Source: DATHYU01 sp033722675 | GTDB taxonomy: Bacteria; Actinomycetota; Acidimicrobiia; Spongiisociales; UBA11373 | Assembly (NCBI GenBank): GCA_033722675.1 | Contig: JAWVYO010000096.1 | Coordinates: forward strand, 1-8,840 | Length of the DNA stretch: 8,840 nt | Reading direction: 5' to 3' | Shown here: one piece after another, positions 1-5,005 of the stretch | Layout of the letters: each line of letters starts with the position of its first letter | Numbering within the stretch: position 1 is the stretch's first letter | Program-made: the position numbers and the translations under genes | Notes under the pieces: model-generated | Seen by the model: only the letters and a program-made list of their open reading frames with translations | The model's database searches: none | What the model was told of the DNA's origin: nothing

Positions 1-48
1 GGAGGGCCGACCGGCGTCTGTTCGGGCGGCCGGAGGCCGACCGGAGTC
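1..48. repeat. Imperfect short direct repeat at window edge
   Basis: Two imperfect copies of a GC-rich unit are visible at about 1-18 and 32-48. They share the core GCCGACCGG followed by a variable base and GTC. The period is about 31 bases and the region may continue to the left of the window. No gene is evident in 1-97. The stretch lies just downstream of the stop of the PPC/DUF296 gene, so it could belong to a termination region, but no clean hairpin supports that. Confidence 0.3.
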
Positions 49-97
49 GACCCGGGCAGAAAGCGGGCCACGGCCTCGGCGGAGCGGACAGCAGAGC

Positions 98-541
98 TCA
101 GTCGAGGTTTCCGCCCCAGAGGGTGAGACCGGTGCAGTCGTCGGGGAGGCGGACCGGGGGTTCGGCGCCGAGCAGCTCCTGGAGGCGGATCTCGATGGCC
201 CACACCTCCGTACCGACGTTGACGTGGCCGCCGAACGCCCTGCCGTCGGCGTCGGCGAGGGCCATGTGGGTGTGCACGAACGGCTCGCCGTCGAGCAGGC
301 TGACGTTGCCGACGCCGGAGAGGACCTCGAGGTGTTCGTCGATCACGAAGTCGCGGTACTCCAGGGCCTCCTGGTCGTAGTACCGCAGCGACGCGCGGCG
401 TACGGCGCCCAGGTACTGCACCGTCGCCACGTGGATGCCACGATCGGCGGCGTAGCCGGTGATCCCCTCGAGGAGGTCGGCGCCGGTGGGCAGCCGGACG
501 AGGTGGACGGGTCCGGGCTCGAAGGTGCGCGACCAGCTCAC
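98..541 (-). CDS. PPC (DUF296) domain protein
   Basis: A 147-residue single-domain protein of the PPC/DUF296 family, the fold found in plant AT-hook proteins and as stand-alone bacterial proteins. The family signature is clear: a His-x-His segment (VHTHMALAD, H90 and H92), then DGRAFGGH (GGH at 104-106), and a C-terminal LWGGNLD. These histidines are likely metal ligands by analogy with the family. No AT-hook precedes the domain, so DNA binding is not indicated. The bacterial role is poorly defined and I assign none. The GTG start at 541 is chosen because it overlaps the stop of the upstream BtpA-family gene as GTGA, which suggests translational coupling; an AGGCGG lies about 9 nt upstream. 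A longer reading of the frame, up to 958, would be Arg/Pro-rich shadow of the upstream gene. It is the last gene of a four-gene operon. Confidence 0.85.
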   Translation of the reverse strand: MSWSRTFEPGPVHLVRLPTGADLLEGITGYAADRGIHVATVQYLGAVRRASLRYYDQEALEYRDFVIDEHLEVLSGVGNVSLLDGEPFVHTHMALADADGRAFGGHVNVGTEVWAIEIRLQELLGAEPPVRLPDDCTGLTLWGGNLD

Positions 542-1311
542 GAGCCGGCCGCCTGGACGAGGAGCCGGGCACGTTCGGGGTGGACGCGCCCGGTGGGCAC
601 GCCGCCCTCTTTGATCGAGGTGCCGACGATGACCGAGTCGCAGACCGCCAGCACGTCGGCGACGTTCCCGGGGCTCGTCCCCGATCCGGCGACGAGGGGG
701 GCGTCGGGAACGGCGTCGCGGACCGCGGCGGCCTCGGTCAGGTCGATGGCGTGACCGGTGCCGACGCCGGAGACCACGAGGCCATCGGCACCGGCCCGCT
801 CCCACGCGTCGCGGGCGGCGTCGCCGACGTCCTGGCCCGGCGGGGGGACGGCGTGCTTCACGAAGACGTCGGCGAGGACGAGGACGTCGGGGGCGATGTC
901 GGCGCGGAGGCGGGCGACCTCGGCGGCCCGTCCGGTGATCGGGCCCTGGTCGGTCCACATCGTGCCGCTCAGGACATTGACGCGAATCATGGTCGCTCCC
1001 GTCGCCGCAGCGATCGACAGGGCGGCCACGGCGTCGTTGCGGAGCACGTTGACGCCCACCGGGGACGACCCGGCCGCCTCGCGGACGGCCAGCACCGCTC
1101 GGGTCATCGCCGCGACCGTGACGTCGGGGACGTCGTCGGCGAAGAACGGGGCGTCACCGAAGTTCTCCACCATGACGGCGTCGAACCCCGCGTCGAGCAG
1201 CGTGCGCGTGTCGGACACCGCGTCCTCGAGCACCGTGTCGAGGTCTCCGGTGGACCGGGGTGCGCCGGGCAGCGGCCCGAGGTGGACCATGCCGACGAGG
1301 CGGGGGATCAC
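538..1311 (-). CDS. BtpA/SgcQ family TIM-barrel protein
   Basis: A 257-residue protein matching the BtpA (SgcQ) family over its full length. Hallmarks visible are MVHLGPLPG near the N-terminus (8-16), VMVENFGDAPF, GVNVLRND, IRVNVLSG, a DVFVKHA segment, ADGLVVSGVGTG, and near the end VAGSGTSPGNV and IVGTSIKEGG. The alternating strand motifs and Gly-rich C-terminal phosphate-binding-like loops fit a TIM barrel. The founding member, cyanobacterial BtpA, affects photosystem I accumulation. In non-photosynthetic bacteria such as this one presumably is, the function is unknown and probably enzymatic on a small phosphorylated or sugar-like substrate (inference). The GTG start at 1311 overlaps the previous gene's TGA as GTGA. 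The downstream ATG at codon 8 would cut the first beta strand, so the GTG is preferred. Confidence 0.9.
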   Translation of the reverse strand: MIPRLVGMVHLGPLPGAPRSTGDLDTVLEDAVSDTRTLLDAGFDAVMVENFGDAPFFADDVPDVTVAAMTRAVLAVREAAGSSPVGVNVLRNDAVAALSIAAATGATMIRVNVLSGTMWTDQGPITGRAAEVARLRADIAPDVLVLADVFVKHAVPPPGQDVGDAARDAWERAGADGLVVSGVGTGHAIDLTEAAAVRDAVPDAPLVAGSGTSPGNVADVLAVCDSVIVGTSIKEGGVPTGRVHPERARLLVQAAGS

Positions 1312-2048
1312 AGGTGGGCGCGGGCCACCCGCAGGGCGGTTTCGGCCACCGGACCGGTGGCCGTCAGGTTCTCGGCGTCCTCAGGATCCATTCGCCGCAC
1401 CACGACCCGGCACCAGTCGGCAGCGTTGCCACGGACGATGTTCTCGGCGTCCTCGGGGCCGAACACCCAACGGGCGTAGCCCGGGCCGACGAGCTCCACA
1501 CGGATCGGCGAGGGGTAGTCCTCGCCGGCGAGGGCGAAGGCGTGGGGGAGCGTCGCCCATCCCAGGTGGGCGACGTGGCGGAGGCGGGGCGTGTCCTCGA
1601 TCTCCTTGTCGAGCGTGGTGAGGATGTCGAGCCCGTGGGCCCAGGTCTCCATCAGCCGGGCGCTGGCGAACGTGACGACGCTCATGTCGCCGAGGAACCA
1701 GGTGACCCGATCGTCCCGGGAGGCGCGGGAGAGCGCGTCGACCACGTCGGCGCGGCCGTGACGCCACCACTCGATGATCTCCTGGGGGCGCTTGGTGCGG
1801 GCCTCCTCGACGCCTGCGGCGATGTAGGCGTCGAGGTCCTCGTACTCCTTCGCCTCCTCGAGGAAGTCCAGGTCCCCCTGGAGGGCGCTGGCGGCGCGCT
1901 CCTCGGACCATGCCAGGTGGGCGATGGTGTCCTTGACCGACCAGCCCGCTACGGGCGTCTTCGCCTTCCAGTCCCGGTCGGGCGACCGTTGGAGCGACTG
2001 GTCCAGGTACTGCTGCTCGGCCACGAGGTCGGCAAGGATCTCCCTCAT
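1308..2048 (-). CDS. TIGR03084-family metal-binding protein (MDMPI/DinB fold)
   Basis: A 246-residue protein of the actinobacterial TIGR03084 family, whose N-terminal half has the four-helix DinB / mycothiol-dependent maleylpyruvate isomerase fold. The expected three metal ligands are in place: H44 in DTIAHLAWSEE, and E134 and H138 in RLMETWAHGLDI. The GWSVKD segment before the first His is also typical. A second His pair follows (RHVAHLGWATLPHAF, 158-171). The C-terminal third (about 180-246) is the small domain that closes these proteins. Relatives include thiol-dependent isomerases and transferases, but the substrate here is unknown. The ATG at 2048 is chosen because similarity begins with MREILADLVAEQ; a weak GGTGGG lies upstream. 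It follows the LOG-family gene after a 32-base gap and overlaps the BtpA-family gene by 4 nt, so the three are very likely co-transcribed. Confidence 0.88.
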   Translation of the reverse strand: MREILADLVAEQQYLDQSLQRSPDRDWKAKTPVAGWSVKDTIAHLAWSEERAASALQGDLDFLEEAKEYEDLDAYIAAGVEEARTKRPQEIIEWWRHGRADVVDALSRASRDDRVTWFLGDMSVVTFASARLMETWAHGLDILTTLDKEIEDTPRLRHVAHLGWATLPHAFALAGEDYPSPIRVELVGPGYARWVFGPEDAENIVRGNAADWCRVVVRRMDPEDAENLTATGPVAETALRVARAHL

Positions 2049-2080
2049 AGGCCCACCAGGGTACTCGCTCGGGCGCAGCC

Positions 2081-3130
2081 CTACTCCGTGTCGACGTCGA
2101 CGAGACCGTTGAGATGGTCGAGCATGGCGCGCAGGCGACCGAGGCCCCGCCGGGTGTAGTGGAAGGAGATCCGCGGGAGGTCGGGCACGTCGTCGTCCTC
2201 GATCTCTTCGTCGGAGGCAGTCACCCGCTCGATGCGGCCCTCCACGACGAGGTCGCCGAAGCGGTCGTTCAGCTCCTCCATCTGCTCGTCCGTCGGCTCC
2301 TGTTCGAGGCGAAGGACGAGCATGCCCTTCACGAAGCGCTGCGAGTGGTAGTTGCGGTAGAACCCGGTGATCTCTTCGACCGCCTCGTCGATCGAGGCGG
2401 TTCGGCGGAACAGGCTCAGGTCCTCGGGGGCGATCATGCCCTGCTCGGCGAGCGTTCCCTCGACGAACGACAACCACGAGTCCCAGTAGCCGCTCCCCGG
2501 AGCCTCCATGAGCACGATCGGGTGGATGTCGCTCTTGCCGGTCTGTACGAGGGTGAGCAGCTCGAAGGTCTCGTCCTGGGTGCCGAATCCGCCGGGGAAG
2601 AGGGCGAAGGCATCCGACTCCTTCACGAACATGAGCTTTCGGGTGAAGAAGTACTTGTAGTTGATGAGCCGGCTCTCGTGGATGTACGGGTTCGCCTCCG
2701 CTTCGAAGGGCAGCCGGATGTTCACTCCGAACGAGTGCTCGACGCCGGCTCCCAGGTTGCCGGCCTCCATGATCCCGGGTCCCGCCCCGGTGATGACCGC
2801 CCACCGACGATCATCGGCCATGCGGCGGGCGAAATCCGAGGCGAGGATGTAGTTGGGATCGGTGGGCGGTGTGCGGGCCGATCCGAAGATCGTCACTTTT
2901 CGCGTCGTCCGGTGGGGATCGAAGACGAGGAACGAGTACCGCATCTCCTTGAGCGAGGTGTTGGCGATCTTCACGTCACCCCGGTCCGCGCCGTCGCGCC
3001 CGAGCTTGAGCGCGCTCACGATCATCTCGCAGACGAGGTCCACGTTGCCGCCCTCCCGGGCGACGGTGTCCTCTGCGAGGGCGCGGATCCGGGCATCGAT
3101 GTCGGCGTCCCCGATCTCGTAGGGCGGCAC
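2081..3130 (-). CDS. Long LOG-family (TIGR00730) Rossmann-fold protein
   Basis: A 349-residue member of the LOG/TIGR00730 family. Family enzymes include cytokinin-activating nucleoside-5'-monophosphate phosphoribohydrolases, which release a free base from its nucleotide. The core spans about residues 78-262: VTIFGSAR nucleotide-binding start, ITGAGPGIMEAGNLGAG (113-129), TRKLMF with R164, and PGGFGTQDE (179-187). R164 and E187 are the catalytic-type residues of the family. The protein is much longer than the usual roughly 190 residues: about 77 extra residues lie at the N-terminus and about 87 at the C-terminus, the latter acidic at 307-316 (EEIEDDDVPD). The GTG start at 3130 has a good Shine-Dalgarno, GGAAGG, 6 nt upstream, and sits about 20 nt from a -10-like TAGATT. 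It is the first gene of the minus-strand operon and divergent from the HAD gene. Substrate is not predictable; a general nucleotide-processing role is possible. Confidence 0.88.
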   Translation of the reverse strand: MPPYEIGDADIDARIRALAEDTVAREGGNVDLVCEMIVSALKLGRDGADRGDVKIANTSLKEMRYSFLVFDPHRTTRKVTIFGSARTPPTDPNYILASDFARRMADDRRWAVITGAGPGIMEAGNLGAGVEHSFGVNIRLPFEAEANPYIHESRLINYKYFFTRKLMFVKESDAFALFPGGFGTQDETFELLTLVQTGKSDIHPIVLMEAPGSGYWDSWLSFVEGTLAEQGMIAPEDLSLFRRTASIDEAVEEITGFYRNYHSQRFVKGMLVLRLEQEPTDEQMEELNDRFGDLVVEGRIERVTASDEEIEDDDVPDLPRISFHYTRRGLGRLRAMLDHLNGLVDVDTE

Positions 3131-3136
3131 GTCCGT

Positions 3137-3142
3137 CCTTCC
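3137..3142 (-). promoter_or_regulatory. Shine-Dalgarno of the LOG-family gene
   Basis: GGAAGG on the minus strand lies 6 nt before the GTG at 3130. It fixes that start in preference to the upstream in-frame starts, which would run into the divergent HAD gene. Confidence 0.6.
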
Positions 3143-3155
3143 GTCGGCTGCGGGG

Positions 3156-3161
3156 AATCTA
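3156..3161 (-). promoter_or_regulatory. -10-like element of the LOG-operon promoter
   Basis: TAGATT on the minus strand fits the actinobacterial TAnnnT -10 pattern. Transcription starting 6-8 nt downstream would give a leader of about 20 nt containing the GGAAGG ribosome site. No -35 consensus is recognisable; that position is occupied by a palindrome. Confidence 0.4.
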
Positions 3162-3172
3162 CCGGGGTCCCC

Positions 3173-3182
3173 GTCCCGGGAC
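3173..3182. promoter_or_regulatory. Palindrome GTCCCGGGAC between divergent promoters
   Basis: A perfect 10-bp palindrome is centred 15-16 bases from each of the two divergent -10-like elements, so it covers the expected -35 position of both. A second short symmetric run, GGGGTCCCC, abuts it at 3164-3172. This is a plausible operator for a shared regulator, but such GC palindromes are common at this base composition. Confidence 0.3.
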
Positions 3183-3192
3183 CGGGCCGGCG

Positions 3193-3198
3193 TAGCAT
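3193..3198 (+). promoter_or_regulatory. -10-like element for a leaderless HAD transcript
   Basis: TAGCAT lies 8 nt before the GTG start of the HAD gene, the spacing expected when transcription begins at the start codon itself. No Shine-Dalgarno-like sequence lies in the intervening bases, which supports a leaderless mRNA as is common in actinobacteria. Confidence 0.45.
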
Positions 3199-3206
3199 CC
3201 CCGACC

Positions 3207-3857
3207 GTGCGGCACGTCGTCTGGGACTGGAACGGCACCCTGCTCGACGACCTCGACGTCGTCGTGGAGTCGGTGAACGCCGCCCTCCGTTCGCTCGGCG
3301 CCGATCCCATCGACCACGCCGTCTACCGGCGGCACTACACCCGTCCCGTCGGGCGGTTCTACGAGGCGCTCCTCGGGAGGCAGGTCGACCCGACCGAGAT
3401 GCAGTCCATCGACGACGTCTTCCACGAGGCGTACCTGGACGGTGTCGGCGGAGCCGACCTGGCGGCGGGGGCGAGGGAGGCGATCGATGCGGTGCAGGCG
3501 GCGGGCGGCACCCAGTCGATCGCCTCGATGCTTCGTCACGACCGGCTCGTCACCGCGGTGCGCGAGGCCGGTGTCGACGACCTCATGCTCGCCGTCGACG
3601 GTCACCGGGGAGTCGGGGGCGAGACGAAGGAGGAGCATCTCCGCCACCACCTGGCGCAGCTGCGGCGCCTGTACGACCTCGACGGGGTGGGCGTCGTGCT
3701 CGTCGGGGACATCACCGACGACGCCGACGCCGCGGCGGCGTCCGGCATCGAGTGCGTCCTCGTCGACGCGGGATCCCAGGAACGTGCGACGCTCGAGGCG
3801 GCCGGGGTGCCCGTCGTCGGGTCGCTGCGCGAGGCGGTGACGGTCGCCGGGCTGTGA
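3207..3857 (+). CDS. HAD-superfamily hydrolase (phosphatase-like)
   Basis: A 216-residue haloacid dehalogenase-superfamily protein resembling phosphoglycolate-phosphatase-like members. Motif I is DWNGTLLDD, with nucleophile D7 and Asn instead of Asp at the +2 position (N9); this variant is known in a branch of the superfamily. A helical cap follows (about 15-85). Motif II is in QSIASM (S107 the likely residue), motif III is K141 in GETKEEHL, and motif IV is VGDITDDADAA (D168, D171/D172). The family removes phosphate from small molecules using Mg2+; the substrate here is unknown. The GTG start at 3207 is chosen because the nucleophile must lie close to the N-terminus and a -10-like TAGCAT sits just upstream. 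It is divergent from the LOG-family operon and convergent with the AAA+ ATPase gene. If it shares regulation with the LOG operon, nucleotide or sugar-phosphate turnover is a possible theme (inference). Confidence 0.88.
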   Translation: MRHVVWDWNGTLLDDLDVVVESVNAALRSLGADPIDHAVYRRHYTRPVGRFYEALLGRQVDPTEMQSIDDVFHEAYLDGVGGADLAAGAREAIDAVQAAGGTQSIASMLRHDRLVTAVREAGVDDLMLAVDGHRGVGGETKEEHLRHHLAQLRRLYDLDGVGVVLVGDITDDADAAAASGIECVLVDAGSQERATLEAAGVPVVGSLREAVTVAGL

Positions 3858-3873
3858 TCAGACGCGGGCGTTC

Positions 3874-3891
3874 GCCGGGAGGAGGCCCGGC
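3874..3891 (+). terminator. Hairpin downstream of the HAD gene
   Basis: GCCGGG and CCCGGC form a perfect 6-bp stem around a 6-base AGGAGG loop, 16 nt after the HAD stop. A second 6-bp stem (GCGGAG/CTCCGC, 4-base loop) follows at 3900-3915. There is no U tract. Together they may act as a U-less terminator for the HAD transcript. Confidence 0.35.
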
Positions 3892-3994
3892 ATCCCTCGG
3901 CGGAGATCCCTCCGCGCTGGACGTGCACGACCCCGGCCGCCGTGGATCACCGTCATCCCCATGCCCCGCGCTCGGAGGGGCGTCGTGACCGGCC

Positions 3995-4016
3995 GACCGT
4001 CGGGGAACCGACGGTC
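3995..4016 (-). terminator. Hairpin at the stop codon of the ATPase gene
   Basis: A perfect 9-bp stem (GACCGTCGG with CCGACGGTC) closes a 4-base loop that reads GGAA on the plus strand and TTCC on the minus strand. It starts at the last base of the ATPase gene's TAG stop, so it lies at the end of the minus-strand transcript, and it also faces the incoming HAD transcript. It lacks a U tract on either strand. It could serve as a bidirectional, U-less terminator or a 3'-end stabiliser. On the plus strand the loop is of GNRA type. Confidence 0.5.
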
Positions 4017-5005
4017 TAGCCGAAGGGCTTCGCTTCGGGACCCTTCCGGGCGACGGCGTTCCACACGGTTTCGTAGTGGTCGACGTCGAAGGGGTCGATG
4101 TGGCTCAGCACGAACCGTTCCCAGGCGGATCGCAGCGGGTCCTCCGCCGACTCGTACATCCACAGGCCCGCGGGCAGCCGGTCGAGCACGGTGCGGAGGC
4201 TCATCGGCGTGCCGACCCTCGTGCGGGCGTCGGGCGCCGTGAAGGAGGCGTTCACCTCGCTGGCGAGGCGGGCGATGATCTCGACGTAGGGGTCGGCGAG
4301 GTCCTCGTACCGCCGCCGGAGCATCGTCTCGACCTCCTCGATCGAGGGGAAGGTCTTCTCCCAGATCACCCAGCGGTCGGCGAAGGCCTTGTTCAGCGTC
4401 TGGGTGCCGGCGTAGTCGCGCAGGTCGGTCGGGTTGAGGGTGCCGAAGATGCGGACGTCGTCGCGCAGCCGCACGGACTCCCCGGTGGGCAGGTCGAGGG
4501 CCTGGTATCGGTCCAGCAGGCCGTGGAGGGCGAACAGCGTCTCGGCGCCGGCGGCGTTGAGCTCGGAGAGGTTGATGAGCGACGGGCCGCGTAGCGCCCG
4601 AGTGATGTCGCCGTCCTCCCAGCGGCTCTCGGTGCCGCCCTGGCCGTCGCCGTGGAGCTTCACCGAGCCGATGAGCGTGATGTCGCGGACCTCGCCCGTC
4701 AGCGGGATCCGGTAGTAGGGGAGCCGCAGCAGGGCAGCGAACTGCTCGAGGTCGTGGTCCTTGCCGGTCCCCATGTGGCCTCGGAGGGCCACGTGCAGCG
4801 GCGTGTCGGTCACCCCGCTGCGGCGTACCTGTTCGATCTGGGCGAGCCGGAAGAGCATCCCGAGGTCGACGTAGTGGGGGTCGGACTCGGGGATCTTGGC
4901 GATCCGCTGGTCGCGGTGGTGGGCGTCGTCGGGGACCTCGAAGATTTCGAGTTCGATCGGCTTGAACTCGCCGGCCGGGTCCTCGAACGTCACGGTCTCA
5001 GGCAT
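4016..5005 (-). CDS. CobS/MoxR-like AAA+ ATPase with altered Walker motifs
   Basis: A 329-residue AAA+ protein resembling cobaltochelatase subunit CobS and MoxR proteins. The alignment order is clear: HVALRGHMGTGKDHDLEQFAA for the P-loop (76-83), VRDITLIGS (106-114), LINLSELN in the Walker B place (143-150), GTLNP with sensor-1 N191, GTQTLNKAFADRW with an arginine-finger-like R211, and a C-terminal helical lid with SLRTVLDRL around 269-277. Two key positions differ from the family: D83 replaces the Ser/Thr after the P-loop Lys, and S147 replaces the Walker B Asp, while K82 and E148 are kept. CobS/MoxR proteins form hexameric rings that act with VWA-domain partners to remodel or metallate a client. 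The VWA partner is the gene directly upstream, overlapping by 8 nt. The ATG at 5005 is supported by GAGGAG 8 nt upstream. ATP use may be weak or altered; this cannot be settled from sequence. Confidence 0.85.
   Translation of the reverse strand: MPETVTFEDPAGEFKPIELEIFEVPDDAHHRDQRIAKIPESDPHYVDLGMLFRLAQIEQVRRSGVTDTPLHVALRGHMGTGKDHDLEQFAALLRLPYYRIPLTGEVRDITLIGSVKLHGDGQGGTESRWEDGDITRALRGPSLINLSELNAAGAETLFALHGLLDRYQALDLPTGESVRLRDDVRIFGTLNPTDLRDYAGTQTLNKAFADRWVIWEKTFPSIEEVETMLRRRYEDLADPYVEIIARLASEVNASFTAPDARTRVGTPMSLRTVLDRLPAGLWMYESAEDPLRSAWERFVLSHIDPFDVDHYETVWNAVARKGPEAKPFG

Noticed and set aside
1369..1454. Direct repeat TTCTCGGCGTCCTC at 1369-1382 and 1441-1454.
   Set aside because: It encodes PEDAEN-like segments twice within the TIGR03084 protein (around residues 199-204 and 223-228), 24 codons apart in frame. 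This is likely coincidental codon use, since flanking residues do not match.
2114..3988. A long plus-strand open frame antisense to the LOG-family gene.
   Set aside because: It is the mirror of a well-recognised gene in high-GC DNA, has no family motifs, and its second half becomes Arg/Pro-rich and runs through the HAD gene in another frame.
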